Positions 29,213 to 38,282 of a stretch of 44,217 nt of DNA are shown in pieces. The position numbers were made by a program, and so were the translations under genes. This DNA comes from Coriobacteriaceae bacterium (GTDB lineage: Bacteria; Actinomycetota; Coriobacteriia; Coriobacteriales; Coriobacteriaceae), in NCBI GenBank assembly GCA_902364975.1, contig CABJFQ010000011.1, positions 1 to 44,217 on the forward strand, given 5' to 3'. Under the pieces are notes generated by a model. It searched no databases, had not been told where the DNA came from, and worked only from the letters and a program-made list of their open reading frames with translations. Within the stretch, counting starts at the first letter, position 1. Every line of letters starts with the position of its first letter.

Positions 29213-29251
29213 GCCCTGGGACAAAACAATCAGTAGTATTTGTCCCAGGGC
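29213..29251 (-). terminator. Hairpin between the Nudix gene and the ABC exporter gene
   Basis: A perfect 13-bp stem (29213-29225 with 29239-29251) around a 13-base loop. It lies 12 bases after the Nudix stop codon. No U-tract follows on the minus strand (CCTTACG), so termination may be partial. Confidence 0.5.
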
Positions 29252-29263
29252 TATCCCCACTCG

Positions 29264-29959
29264 TTAAAGCTCGGCCCCACCCAAGCGGTGCGCGATGCTA
29301 TCGCAGGCAAGCGCGCCTACGACGGTCTTGGCGTCTTCGATCTTGCCGTCGAGCACGGCGTCGATCAGCTCGTGCAGCGGCACCAGGTCCACGTTGACAA
29401 ACTCGTCATCATCGGGGTTGGGCGCATCAAACTCGAGCTTGGTGGCCAGGTAGATGTGAATAATCTCGTCACAGAAGCCGCAAGTCGTGACGATCGACGT
29501 CAAAAAGCGAATGCGGCCGGCCCTAAAGCCCGTCTCCTCATGCAGCTCGCGCTTGGCGCAATCGAGCGGGTCCTCGCCTGGATCGAGCTTGCCGGCGGGA
29601 ATCTCGACCGTCACGCGGTCGATGGCGGTGCGGTACTGACGCACCAGCACGATCTTGCCACTCTCGGTAAGCGCCACAACGGCCGCCGCACCCGGATGGC
29701 GAACGATATCGCGGGCGCTGCGGTGACCGTTGGGCAGCTCAACCTCAAGACGGTGGACGTCGAGGATCTTGCCCTTCCAGGCGCACTCCTCCGAAAGAAT
29801 CTTCTCGTGCAGCTCGGCATCGTGCGGGTCGTCGTCGCCCAGCACCAGCGCCGGCTCGTCGGCGACCTCGCCACCAGGCTCGCCCTCGGCGTGCCCATAC
29901 ATGCGGCTGTCCTCTTCGACGATCTGCGCGTCCACGAGCTCTTCGTTCTTCTCGTCCAT
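29264..29959 (-). CDS. Nudix hydrolase, ADP-ribose pyrophosphatase type
   Basis: A hydrolase of 231 residues for nucleoside diphosphate compounds, most like NudF/ADP-ribose pyrophosphatase. The Nudix box is complete: GKLDPGEDPLDCAKRELHEE then TGF (about 125-147), with both the RE and EE metal ligands. LVRQYRTAIDRVTVEIPAGKL just before it is typical of the ADP-ribose group. The first ~50 residues are acidic and unconserved. ATG at 29957-29959 fits the GAGAGG site; a second ATG at 29966-29968 is too close to it. The gene starts 21 bases after purD, so it is likely in the purA-purD transcript and may clean up nucleotide by-products. Confidence 0.88.
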   Translation of the reverse strand: MDEKNEELVDAQIVEEDSRMYGHAEGEPGGEVADEPALVLGDDDPHDAELHEKILSEECAWKGKILDVHRLEVELPNGHRSARDIVRHPGAAAVVALTESGKIVLVRQYRTAIDRVTVEIPAGKLDPGEDPLDCAKRELHEETGFRAGRIRFLTSIVTTCGFCDEIIHIYLATKLEFDAPNPDDDEFVNVDLVPLHELIDAVLDGKIEDAKTVVGALACDSIAHRLGGAEL

Positions 29960-29980
29960 CCGTCTCATCCCTCTCGGACT

Positions 29981-31285
29981 TTAGGCATCCCAGGCGTCGC
30001 GGCCACGCAGCGCGCGCAGGCCGATGTCATGACGCAGAGTCTTGCCCTCAAAATCAATCTTCTCGCAGGCCTCATAGGCAAGGTTGCGAGCGTTCTCGAA
30101 CGTGTCGCCCAGTGCGGTCACGGCAAGCACACGGCCGCCGTTGGTCACGAGCTGACCGTCCGCCACAGCGGTGCCGGCATGGTACACGGTCACGTTCTCC
30201 ATGGCCTCGGCGTCGGCGATGCCGGTGATGACTTTGCCCTTCTCGTAGCTGCCGGGATAGCCCGCACTCGTCAGGACAACGGCCACGGCCCACTCGTCGC
30301 GCCAGTCGAGCTCAATCTGATCAAGCTCGCAGTTGGCGCAGGCGAGCATAACCTCGACCAGGTCGTTCTTGAGGCGCGGCAGCACGACCTGCGTCTCGGG
30401 ATCGCCAAAGCGGGCATTAAACTCCAGCACCTTGGGGCCGGCGGGCGTGAGCATAAAGCCGCCGTACAGGCAACCGCGGTAGTCGATGCCCTCGGCAGCA
30501 AGCTCGGCCACGGTCTGCTCCATGACGTTCACCATGGTGGCGTGCTCCTCGTCGGTCACGATGGGCACCGGGCTGTAGACGCCCATACCGCCGGTGTTGG
30601 GGCCAAGGTCTCCCTCGAGCGCACGCTTGTGGTCCTGCGAAGTGGCCATGGGGCGCACGGTCTTGCCGTCGGTAAAGGCCAGCAGCGAGCACTCGGGGCC
30701 GGTCAGCATCTCCTCGATAACCACCGTGTTGCCGGCATCGCCAAAGGTGCCGCCAAAGCACTCGCGCACGGCCTCTTCGGCCTGCTCGAGCTCAGTCGCC
30801 ACGATAACGCCCTTGCCTGCGGCCAGGCCGTCGGCCTTCACGACCAGCGGGGCACCCTGCTCGCGCACATAGGCGAGAGCCGAAGCCTCGTCGGTAAACG
30901 AACCATAGGCTGCCGTCGGAATGCCCGCACGCTCCATGAGCTGCTTGGAGAACAGCTTGGAGCCCTCCATCTGGGCGCCCTCGGCACCCGGGCCAAAGCA
31001 GGGAATACCCGCCGCACGCACGGCATCGGCCACGCCCGCCACGAGCGGAGCCTCGGGGCCAATTACCACGAGTCCGCATCCGTGGCTCTGGGCAAACGCC
31101 GCCACGGCCGCAGGATCGCAATCGTCGAGAACAGCGTTCTCGCCGCAGCTCGCGGTGCCGCCGTTACCCGGCGCAATGTAGAGCTTGCCGGCGCGCGGTG
31201 ATGCTGCGAGCTTAGCTGCCAGAGCATGCTCGCGGCCGCCGCTGCCCAACAACAGGATGTCGATGGTTTGAGTGTCCGCCTTCAA
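29981..31285 (-). CDS. purD: Phosphoribosylamine-glycine ligase (GAR synthetase)
   Basis: Joins glycine to phosphoribosylamine, the second step of purine synthesis. 434 residues with an ATP-grasp core. Recognised by [19 protein letters not shown] at the N-terminus, [44 protein letters not shown], and [29 protein letters not shown]. The start is TTG at 31283-31285, five bases after GAGGAGG; the longer open frame upstream has no ribosome site. It is followed closely by the Nudix gene and preceded by purA, with a hairpin between. Confidence 0.96.
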   Translation of the reverse strand: MKADTQTIDILLLGSGGREHALAAKLAASPRAGKLYIAPGNGGTASCGENAVLDDCDPAAVAAFAQSHGCGLVVIGPEAPLVAGVADAVRAAGIPCFGPGAEGAQMEGSKLFSKQLMERAGIPTAAYGSFTDEASALAYVREQGAPLVVKADGLAAGKGVIVATELEQAEEAVRECFGGTFGDAGNTVVIEEMLTGPECSLLAFTDGKTVRPMATSQDHKRALEGDLGPNTGGMGVYSPVPIVTDEEHATMVNVMEQTVAELAAEGIDYRGCLYGGFMLTPAGPKVLEFNARFGDPETQVVLPRLKNDLVEVMLACANCELDQIELDWRDEWAVAVVLTSAGYPGSYEKGKVITGIADAEAMENVTVYHAGTAVADGQLVTNGGRVLAVTALGDTFENARNLAYEACEKIDFEGKTLRHDIGLRALRGRDAWDA

Positions 31286-31339
31286 GGGTGCCTCCTCTAT
31301 GGATGAACGGCCCGCTCCGCGCGAGCCCTTTGCAAGCAA

Positions 31340-31381
31340 ATATACCCCTCGGCCGCCCGTCCGGGCTGCAAAGGGGTATAT
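31340..31381 (-). terminator. Hairpin between purA and purD
   Basis: ATATACCCCT (31340-31349) pairs with AGGGGTATAT (31372-31381); the loop has a smaller GC-rich hairpin. It lies 21 bases after the purA stop. The U-run is short and interrupted, so it may only attenuate. The AT-rich arm could also serve as a -10 region for purD. Confidence 0.5.
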
Positions 31382-31402
31382 CGCAATAACCGTATAAACC
31401 GA

Positions 31403-32698
<1,296 letters not shown>

Positions 32699-32718
32699 TT
32701 ACATTCATGGACTGTCTA

Positions 32719-32735
32719 CGTGCCACGCCGGCACG
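32719..32735 (-). other. Small hairpin in the purA leader
   Basis: CGTGCC (32719-32724) and GGCACG (32730-32735) form a 6-bp stem with a 5-base loop, between the purA promoter and its ribosome site. Possible leader structure; function unknown. Confidence 0.35.
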
Positions 32736-32755
32736 CAGAAGCACAAAACATTCCC

Positions 32756-32784
32756 AGTATACCCGTGCAACGGGCGCCTGTCCT
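32756..32784 (-). promoter_or_regulatory. Promoter upstream of purA
   Basis: On the minus strand AGGACA (32779-32784) and TATACT (32756-32761) are spaced by 17 bases. The -35 part overlaps the last bases of dnaB. This allows purA to be expressed separately from the rpsF-dnaB unit. Confidence 0.5.
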
Positions 32785-34174
32785 ACTCCTCGGTATGCGC
32801 CCCATCAAGCTCATAGAACTTGGTGGATGCCGGCAGGAACATCAGGTCGACGTCACCGATCGGGCCCGAACGGTTCTTGGCCACGACGATACGCGTAACG
32901 CCCTCGTCGGGTCGATCGTCGCGCGAGGCTTCGGCCTCGTCGGCGGAGCGGTCCAAGAACATAACGATGTCGGCGTCTTGCTCGATGGAGCCCGATTCAC
33001 GAAGGTCGGAAAGCTGCGGACGCTTGCCGGTACGGGATTCGACCTGACGCGAGAGCTGCGACAGCGCGATGAGCGGGATCTTGAGCTCCTTGGCCATGAT
33101 CTTCAGACCACGCGACATCTCGGAGACCTCGACGGTACGGCTCTCGGAGCGACGTCCCGGCGGAGGACTCACCAGCTGTAGGTAGTCCAGGATGATGATG
33201 GCCTTCTCCTTGTTGTGGAGCATGCGGCGGCTCTTGGCGCGAATCTCGGTCACTGTGGTGCCGGGCGTATCGTCAATCAGAATGTCGAGCTTAGACAAGG
33301 TCTGCGTGGCCTCGTTGATATTGGCCCACTGCTCGGGGCTAATGCGGCCCATGCGAAAGTCGCTGATCGAGATCATCGCATAGGCGCAAATCAGACGCTG
33401 GGCAATTTCCTTACCCGACATCTCCAGCGAGAAGAAGCCGACGGTATAACCGGCCGCGGCAGCGTTGAGCGCCAGATTCAGGGCGAACGACGTCTTACCC
33501 ACAGCAGGGCGAGCGCCGATAATGATGAGCTGACCCTCGCGGAAACCCATGAGCATGCGGTCGAGCGACGGGAAGCCCGTGGGCACGCCCGCAGCCTGGC
33601 CACCGGCCTGGCACACTTCCTCAGCCTCGTTATAGGCCTCGACCATAAACTCGGTCAGTGTCTTATAGCTCGACTTAACCTCGCGCGCCGTGACCTTGAG
33701 CAGCTTGCTCTCGGCCAGCTCCACGACCTCTTTGGTGTCGGTAGGGGCGTTATAGGCCAGCGCGTTGATCTCGTTGGTGGCACCGATCAGCTCGCGCAGC
33801 ATCGAGTCGCGACGGACGATGGCGGCATGGTGCTGCCAGTTCACGAGCGACAGGGTCTGACCCATCAGCTCCAAAATGTAGGCCTCGCCGCCCACGGCAT
33901 CAAGCTTGTTGATGCTGCGCAGGTAATCGATCAGCGAGATGGAGTCGATGGGAATGCGGCTGTTGTACATATCGACCATCGCGGTGTAGATGGTCTTATG
34001 AATGGGCCGGTAGAAGTCATCGGGCTGCAGCTCGACCTGGGCCTCCTCGACCACCTCGGGCGATAGCAGCATAGCAGCCAGTACGTTGGCCTCTGCATCT
34101 TGGTTTTGAGGGAGACCCAACTTGGAGCCGCGGTCCTCAACCGTCAGCCCCGTCTCCCTATCGTCGTATGCCAT
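32783..34174 (-). CDS. dnaB: Replicative DNA helicase
   Basis: The ring helicase that unwinds DNA at the replication fork. 463 residues. The N-terminal helical domain (about 20-125) begins GLPQNQDAEANVLAAMLL. A linker with KTLTEFMVEAYNEAEE leads to the RecA-like motor with Walker A GARPAVGKTSF (220-230) and Walker B KAIIILDYLQL. LSRQVESRTGKRPQLSDLRESGSIEQDAD and VAKNRSGPIGDV follow. No intein is present. I chose ATG at 34172-34174 because GAGG lies six bases before it; two earlier ATG codons overlap that site. It follows rplI after a terminator, in the order usual for bacteria. Confidence 0.97.
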   Translation of the reverse strand: MAYDDRETGLTVEDRGSKLGLPQNQDAEANVLAAMLLSPEVVEEAQVELQPDDFYRPIHKTIYTAMVDMYNSRIPIDSISLIDYLRSINKLDAVGGEAYILELMGQTLSLVNWQHHAAIVRRDSMLRELIGATNEINALAYNAPTDTKEVVELAESKLLKVTAREVKSSYKTLTEFMVEAYNEAEEVCQAGGQAAGVPTGFPSLDRMLMGFREGQLIIIGARPAVGKTSFALNLALNAAAAGYTVGFFSLEMSGKEIAQRLICAYAMISISDFRMGRISPEQWANINEATQTLSKLDILIDDTPGTTVTEIRAKSRRMLHNKEKAIIILDYLQLVSPPPGRRSESRTVEVSEMSRGLKIMAKELKIPLIALSQLSRQVESRTGKRPQLSDLRESGSIEQDADIVMFLDRSADEAEASRDDRPDEGVTRIVVAKNRSGPIGDVDLMFLPASTKFYELDGAHTEE

Positions 34175-34329
34175 GAGCATCCTCATTCATATCGCTTGCG
34201 GGCATCCATAGTATCAGCCACGGTCCCAAAACGGGCCGCGCGGCGCCAATCATCACCGAACCAAACGGACGAACGGTCCCGCATTTGGGACTTCACCACA
34301 ACGCCTGCCATGGCGCTCGCCAAGCGTAG

Positions 34330-34366
34330 AAAACAAAAGGGCACCCTGGTTTCCCAGAGCGCCCTT
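34330..34366 (-). terminator. Intrinsic terminator after rplI
   Basis: A 13-bp stem (34354-34366 with 34337-34349, with mismatches) and a 4-base loop are followed on the minus strand by TTTTGTTTT. It ends the rpsF-ssb-rpsR-rplI transcript before dnaB. Confidence 0.8.
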
Positions 34367-34398
34367 CTTAGAACAAGATTGTTGCGTTGCAGCAAATG

Positions 34399-34938
34399 CT
34401 ACTCGGCAGCAGCCTCAGTCTCGACCTCGGCGGTCTCGGCCTCGGCGACCTCAGCGGCCTCCTCGACCTCAGCCTCGGCAGCGAGCTCCTCGGCGGTAAC
34501 GCCGACGAGAACGACAACCTCGGCCTTGATCTCGCGGTACAGCGAGATGGCAACGGTGTGGGCGCCGGCAACCTTGATGGGCTTACCGAGCTCGACGCGC
34601 TTGCGGTCGATGTCCATACCGAGCTGAGCCTTGATGGCGTCAGCGATCATAGCGGCGGTAACGGAGCCAAAGAGGATGCCCTCGTCGCCGACCTTGACGT
34701 CAACGGTGACCGTCTTGCCCTCGAAGGCAGCCTTGGTCTCGTTGGCGGTAGCCAGACGGACGGCCTCGCGCTTGGCGATGTTGTTGCGACGCTCGTCAAG
34801 CTGCTTGAGGTTGCCCTTGGTGGCGGCAACAGCGAGCTTCTTGGGGAACAGGAAGTTCTCAGCGTAACCCTGAGCGACCTCTACGACGTCACCCTCGCCG
34901 CCCTTGCCCTTGATCTCATCGAGAAGAATAACCTTCAT
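34399..34938 (-). CDS. rplI: Large ribosomal subunit protein L9
   Basis: Binds 23S rRNA domain V. 179 residues, longer than the usual ~150. The N-terminal rRNA-binding domain, MKVILLDEIKGKGGEGDVVEVAQGYAENFLFPKKLA, is followed by the connecting helix and the C-terminal domain (about 70-148), with LFGSVTAAMIADAI. The last ~30 residues are an acidic Ala/Glu tail (EVEEAAEVAEAETAEVETEAAAE), an unusual extension. ATG at 34936-34938 follows AAGGGAGA. It is the last gene of the rpsF, ssb, rpsR, rplI operon. Confidence 0.97.
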   Translation of the reverse strand: MKVILLDEIKGKGGEGDVVEVAQGYAENFLFPKKLAVAATKGNLKQLDERRNNIAKREAVRLATANETKAAFEGKTVTVDVKVGDEGILFGSVTAAMIADAIKAQLGMDIDRKRVELGKPIKVAGAHTVAISLYREIKAEVVVLVGVTAEELAAEAEVEEAAEVAEAETAEVETEAAAE

Positions 34939-34953
34939 GATGCGTCTCCCTTC

Positions 34954-35220
34954 TTAGCCGCGGTCGCGGTTGCCACGAGAGGAAACCACGGGGACGGTGT
35001 ACGGCAGGAGAGCCATCTCGCGGGCGCGCTTGATGGCGTTGGCGATGTCATGCTGATGCTGCGTGCAAGCGCCAGTGACGCGACGGGGCTTGATCTTGCC
35101 ACGGTCGGTCATGTACTTACGGAGAAGCTGAGTGTCCTTATAGTCGATGAACTCAGTGTTCTCCTTGCAGAACTGGCAGTACTTACGACGCGGCTGACGT
35201 GCAGAAAAATCATTAGCCAT
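34954..35220 (-). CDS. rpsR: Small ribosomal subunit protein S18, zinc-binding form
   Basis: Partner of S6 on the 30S platform. 88 residues from ATG at 35218-35220, which follows AAAGG; a longer frame upstream is not conserved. KYCQFCKEN gives a CxxC pair, and the later GACTQHQHD supplies a third Cys and His, so this is the zinc-binding C+ form. Core: [29 protein letters not shown]. Only one form is seen here; many actinobacteria also have a zinc-free paralogue elsewhere. Confidence 0.97.
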   Translation of the reverse strand: MANDFSARQPRRKYCQFCKENTEFIDYKDTQLLRKYMTDRGKIKPRRVTGACTQHQHDIANAIKRAREMALLPYTVPVVSSRGNRDRG

Positions 35221-35292
35221 GTCAAAATACCTTTCGTTTGGCAACTTCGGCGAACCGAAGCCGCCTCTCACTCAAAAATAGGTGAACAACCC

Positions 35293-35745
35293 TTAGAACG
35301 GGATGTCCTCATCGTAGACGTCGACCGCGGGCGGCGTAGCCACCGGTGCGGCAGGACGTGCTGCGGGCGCGGGAGCTGCGGGGGCGTAACCGCCCTGATC
35401 GTAGCCACCCTGGCCACCACGGGAGCTCATAAACTCGATCTCATCGACGATGACCTCAAGCTTGCTCCGGCGCTGACCATCGCGCTCCCAAGAGCTGTAG
35501 CGCAGCTTGCCCTCGATCGCGACCTTGTTTCCCTTTGCCAGGAAACGGCTCACGGCCTCGGCGCGCGTGCCGAACATAGTGCAGTCGACAAAGTTGGGAT
35601 AGTCCTCCCACTCGCCAGTCTGCGGGTTGCGGCGACGATCGTTCACGGCGACGCCAAAGGACAGAACCTGGGTTCCGCCGGCGGTGGCGCGCAGCTCGGG
35701 ATCACGCGTGAGGTTACCGGTGATGTTCACTCGATTGATGCTCAT
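35293..35745 (-). CDS. ssb: Single-stranded DNA-binding protein
   Basis: Coats single-stranded DNA at forks and recruits partners. 150 residues. An OB fold (about 1-108) opens MSINRVNITGNLTRDPELRATAGG and holds FVDCTMFGTRAEAVSRFLAKG and the strand IEGKLRYSSWERDGQRRSKLEVI. A Gly/Gln then Ala/Pro-rich linker leads to the acidic tip DEDIPF, the partner-binding tail. ATG at 35743-35745 follows AGGAAG. Between rpsF and rpsR as in most bacteria. Confidence 0.97.
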   Translation of the reverse strand: MSINRVNITGNLTRDPELRATAGGTQVLSFGVAVNDRRRNPQTGEWEDYPNFVDCTMFGTRAEAVSRFLAKGNKVAIEGKLRYSSWERDGQRRSKLEVIVDEIEFMSSRGGQGGYDQGGYAPAAPAPAARPAAPVATPPAVDVYDEDIPF

Positions 35746-35793
35746 AACTCACTACTTCCTCTTGGGGCACAAGCCCAGTCCAAAACGACAGTC

Positions 35794-36087
35794 TTACTCC
35801 TGGTCGTCGCGACGGACGATCATGTGGCGGACCACAGCGTCGGTGATGCGCAGGACGCGATCAAGCTCGGCGATCTGGGTAGGATCTGCGTGGAAGTTGA
35901 TGAGGGTGTAGTCACCATCGGTGAGGTCGTTGATCTCGTAGGCGAGCTTGCGCTTGCCCCACTCGTCAACGGAGTCGACCTTGCCAGCGCCCTCAGCGAT
36001 CGTGGTATCGATACGCTTCATAACAGCGAGACGAGTCTCGGGGTCGAGCGACGGGTCAACAAAGAACAGCAGTTCATAAGCCTTCAT
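35794..36087 (-). CDS. rpsF: Small ribosomal subunit protein S6
   Basis: 97 residues, binds S18 and 16S rRNA. MKAYELLFFVDPSLDPETRLAVMKRIDTTI, then VDEWGKRKLAYEINDLTDGDYTLINFHADP and DAVVRHMIVR, match the family end to end. ATG at 36085-36087 follows AGGAGGTGA, the strongest ribosome site in the operon. It is the first gene; a promoter at 36159-36187 and a leader hairpin at 36114-36142 lie upstream, and the S6-S18 complex is known to bind such leaders in other bacteria. Confidence 0.97.
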   Translation of the reverse strand: MKAYELLFFVDPSLDPETRLAVMKRIDTTIAEGAGKVDSVDEWGKRKLAYEINDLTDGDYTLINFHADPTQIAELDRVLRITDAVVRHMIVRRDDQE

Positions 36088-36113
36088 ATTGTCACCTCCT
36101 CTGGGCAAATGTG

Positions 36114-36142
36114 GCTTCAGGTCGTGAAGGTGCGCCTGAAGC
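36114..36142 (-). promoter_or_regulatory. rpsF leader hairpin, possible S6:S18 autoregulatory site
   Basis: GCTTCAGG (36135-36142 on the minus strand) and CCTGAAGC (36114-36121) form a perfect 8-bp stem with a 13-base loop, 27 bases before the rpsF start codon. rpsF leaders in many bacteria bind the S6:S18 complex, but I could not match the consensus bulge with certainty. Confidence 0.4.
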
Positions 36143-36158
36143 AGGAAAAGACTTGGTA

Positions 36159-36187
36159 ATAATATCTTTCAACCTCCCAGGCTGCAA
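36159..36187 (-). promoter_or_regulatory. Promoter of the rpsF operon
   Basis: On the minus strand TTGCAG (36182-36187) and TATTAT (36159-36164) are spaced by 17 bases. The -35 overlaps the palindrome GCTGCA-AGAATA-TGCAGC (36181-36198), which could be an operator. Confidence 0.5.
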
Positions 36188-36536
36188 GAATATGCAGCTA
36201 CAACCTCATGACCTCCACATATGCCCATACTCACACGGCACTTCATGCGTCTTCCAACCAAATGCTGACCAAATGCTTGACGGATCTGTGGACAAGATAC
36301 GGCGCTGCGGGGACAAACCAAATCAAACCGCAGGTCAGCAATTGCAAGGCTGTGGTCGCGAAATGCATACCAGTGGTTCATAACACCGTTCAAAGTTTTT
36401 TAAATTGCTGCCACATCGTCTATAAATACCTATTTTGAACAATTTGCTGCATGCTGCCATGCTGGTCAGAGCCCGTTTTTAGCCTCCGAGATCCCGTCAC
36501 GAAGCCAAGCGTTTCAAAAAATGCCAACTTTTCTGT
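36188..36536. other. Gene-free region between rpsF and tRNA-Ser
   Basis: About 350 bases with no gene. It is richer in A and T than its surroundings. It holds one TTGTCCACA sequence (minus strand, 36287-36295), which matches a DnaA box as used in high-GC actinobacteria. It also holds two tandem ACCAAATGCT units (36257-36266 and 36268-36277). No cluster of DnaA boxes was found, so an origin is not claimed. Confidence 0.45.
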
Positions 36537-36564
36537 TTGCACTTTACGATTCCTCGTGTATACT
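36537..36564 (+). promoter_or_regulatory. Promoter of the tRNA-Ser genes
   Basis: TTGCAC (36537-36542) and TATACT (36559-36564) with 16-base spacing, 17 bases before the first tRNA. Confidence 0.6.
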
Positions 36565-36580
36565 GACTTTCGCATTTAAC

Positions 36581-36671
36581 GGAGAGTTGTCCGAGTGGCC
36601 GAAGGAGCACGATTGGAAATCGTGTAGGCGTCAAAAGCGTCTCCAGGGTTCAAATCCCTGACTCTCCGCCA
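36581..36671 (+). tRNA. tRNA-Ser (anticodon GGA)
   Basis: A class II tRNA of 91 bases including an encoded CCA. The acceptor GGAGAGT pairs with ACTCTCC, the anticodon loop is TTGGAAA between CACGA and TCGTG, and a long variable arm is present. It reads UCC and UCU codons. Confidence 0.97.
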
Positions 36672-36680
36672 GTTAATTCC

Positions 36681-36710
36681 AAAGCAGGCCTTCGAGCCTG
36701 CTTTGTTTTT
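36681..36710 (+). terminator. Terminator between the two tRNA-Ser genes
   Basis: AAAGCAGGC and GCCTGCTTT form a 9-bp stem with loop CTTCGA, followed by GTTTTT. Confidence 0.85.
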
Positions 36711-36719
36711 ACCCCACGC

Positions 36720-36810
36720 GGAGGGGTGGCAGAGTGGTTGAATGCGGCGGTCTCGAAAACCGTTTGGCCTGTATAAGGTCACGAGGGTTCGAATCCCTCC
36801 TCCTCCGCCA
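36720..36810 (+). tRNA. tRNA-Ser (anticodon CGA)
   Basis: A class II tRNA of 91 bases with encoded CCA. The acceptor GGAGGGG pairs with CTCCTCC (one G-U), the anticodon CGA lies between CGGTCT and AAACCG, and a long variable arm is present. It reads UCG codons. It is only 49 bases after the first tRNA-Ser. Confidence 0.97.
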
Positions 36811-36821
36811 TTTTGGTTGAG

Positions 36822-36848
36822 AAAGCTCCCAAGAATGGGAGCTTTTTT
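36822..36848 (+). terminator. Terminator after the second tRNA-Ser
   Basis: AAAGCTCCC and GGGAGCTTT form a 9-bp stem with loop AAGAAT and run into a T-tract. Confidence 0.88.
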
Positions 36849-36880
36849 GTTATCGAAATACGTCTCGATCCCACGCTTCC

Positions 36881-36960
36881 CCAAACATGTACGTCACCCT
36901 CCAAAACCGACATTTTTCGGCATCTTTGAAGGCTGACGTACACGTTTGGATTGAGCTCAC
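36881..36960. repeat. Palindromic element A, 3' side of the nuclease gene
   Basis: Arms 36881-36905 and 36925-36949 match at 22 of 25 positions; the loop holds CCGA-CATTTT-TCGG. With the following ATTGAGCTCAC (36950-36960) the whole element aligns, in opposite orientation, with element B at 38071-38151. It ends 10 bases from the nuclease stop codon. Confidence 0.9.
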
Positions 36961-36970
36961 GGGAGTGGCA

Positions 36971-37978
36971 CTATTCGGAAGGCGCCTCTTCGTCTCGCAT
37001 GCCTTTCCAGTTGCGGATTAGCGCCTTGCGTAGTTCGTTTTGCTCTCGCTGGTAACCGGTGTCGGTACAGCGAGGCATGCCGAGCGCTTCGCGAATGTTG
37101 TTCATGGCGCGGTGAAAGGCGAGCTGGCTGCCGAACTGAGCCGAAGTGAGCGTAACGATTCGATATCCCATTTGGGAGAGAACGGCCTCTCGCTCCGCAT
37201 CTGCTCCCTTGCGCTCGAGCTCATCGTGAAAACCGCCCTTATATTCGATACCGAGCTCCCTGCGCTTATAGGTCACGAGCGCATCGATTTTGAGTGTTCG
37301 AGCTTTGGCGCAATGCCTGAGACGTTGAGGGATCTCGAGCGGTTTGTTGAGTTCGATACCTCTAATGCCAACGCCGCCTTCGCTTGTTGGGAGCGAGAGG
37401 GCAATTGCCGAAGCGGTCTCCATAGGCGAGGCCGAGTGATCGTAGATGTGCCTGAGCGCGAGCCGTGCACGTGTGGCACCGGGTTTGCCGGGGTGCCGAT
37501 CGAGCAGTTCGGTTATTTCATCCTTGGAGGTGGTGGCTGGTTGCTCGGTATAAGGGTCGGCGGGATTGAGCCTCATGCGATAATCGCCGCAAACTTCATA
37601 GCCATATTCGAGATATTCGATTCTATCCATCCACTCGGCAGCGAGCACGAAGGCGAAGGCTTCGTCGGTGATGAAGATTCCGGGCGTCAACTCGTTAATA
37701 TGCGCGTAGGGAAGATTTTGTCCAAGAATGTGGCAAACGACGCCTTTGGTACGAATTCGCTCAAATTCGAATACAACCGCGATATCGATAGTCTTAAGCA
37801 TATCGGACGGAATGCCGCAGTCGGTAAGGGCCTGTCGTATGCGCGCAACACGTTGCTGGGTGGAGATGCCTTGTGCGCCTATCTGGTAGTCGTGCCGCGC
37901 AAGAGACTGAACCAAATTCTGGGGTGCATGATGGACAAGCCATGCGGTTTTATGCGAAATGAGAACAGGGGTATCCAT
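36971..37978 (-). CDS. PD-(D/E)XK nuclease-fold protein (DUF559/Vsr-like C-terminal domain)
   Basis: 335 residues in two parts. The N-terminal half (about 60-150) contains NELTPGIFITDEAFAFVLAAEWMDRIEYLEYGYEVCGDYRMRLN, split over 96-138, a pattern I associate with coriobacterial proteins of this class. The C-terminal half (about 165-300) has Glu187 in SPMETA, Asp232 in KIDALV and Glu245-x-Lys247 in GIEYKG, which together make a PD-(D/E)XK nuclease site. QMGYRIVTLTSAQF is the usual strand after it. ATG at 37976-37978 follows GAGAGG. Related proteins are annotated as endonuclease-domain or AbiEi-like proteins, but no function is established. It is bracketed by two inverted palindromic elements. 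Confidence 0.7.
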   Translation of the reverse strand: MDTPVLISHKTAWLVHHAPQNLVQSLARHDYQIGAQGISTQQRVARIRQALTDCGIPSDMLKTIDIAVVFEFERIRTKGVVCHILGQNLPYAHINELTPGIFITDEAFAFVLAAEWMDRIEYLEYGYEVCGDYRMRLNPADPYTEQPATTSKDEITELLDRHPGKPGATRARLALRHIYDHSASPMETASAIALSLPTSEGGVGIRGIELNKPLEIPQRLRHCAKARTLKIDALVTYKRRELGIEYKGGFHDELERKGADAEREAVLSQMGYRIVTLTSAQFGSQLAFHRAMNNIREALGMPRCTDTGYQREQNELRKALIRNWKGMRDEEAPSE

Positions 37979-38070
37979 TGAGGGCCTCTCGCTCTGAGCC
38001 GGTATCCAACTCTTATGTCCGTTGAAGTGGGGAAATATACCGGATGTGAGTAAATCAACTCACTCATGCT

Positions 38071-38151
38071 GTGAGCTCAATCCAAACATGTACGTCAGCC
38101 TCCAAAGATGTCGAAAAATGTCGTTTTTGGAGGCTGACGTACATGTTTTGG
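38071..38151. repeat. Palindromic element B, 5' side of the nuclease gene
   Basis: Arms 38082-38106 and 38126-38151 are complementary except for one extra base. Its reverse complement aligns end to end with element A (36881-36960), including the ATTGAGCTCAC flank. It lies about 95 bases upstream of the nuclease start codon, so it may also be in its promoter region. Confidence 0.92.
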
Positions 38152-38282
38152 ACCCTTGGCATTCCAGCAACGCCACGCCCCCACCCAGTCCCAACCGTTT
38201 GCCGAGCAATAGGGTCTCAATCGCCTCCAACCATGTACTATGTACGGGCATTGTTCAAACCCGAGAATCAAAGGACCTCATC
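38152..38282. other. Intergenic region upstream of the TRIC-like gene
   Basis: About 130 bases between element B and the TTG start. No hairpin or clear promoter; TACTAT at 38237-38242 is a possible -10 box. Confidence 0.3.

Larger units (their letters stand above)
36881..38151. mobile_element. Candidate IS-like cassette: nuclease gene with inverted terminal repeats
   Basis: Two ~80-base elements (A 36881-36960, B 38071-38151) are near-identical in inverted orientation and bracket exactly one gene. The outer ends read CCAAACATGTACGTCA on one side and, inverted, CCAAAACATGTACGTCA on the other. The unit lies just past a pair of tRNA genes, and its coding part looks lower in GC than its neighbours. 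No target duplication and no known transposase domain were seen, so mobility is only a hypothesis. Confidence 0.35.

Noticed and set aside
36188..36536. Replication origin
   Set aside because: Only one DnaA-box-like sequence was found, and dnaA, dnaN or an AT-rich repeat array are not present.
38022..38282. N-terminal extension of the TRIC-like protein
   Set aside because: It would translate through palindromic element B and is not membrane-like; the TTG at 38283 with AAAGGA fits better.
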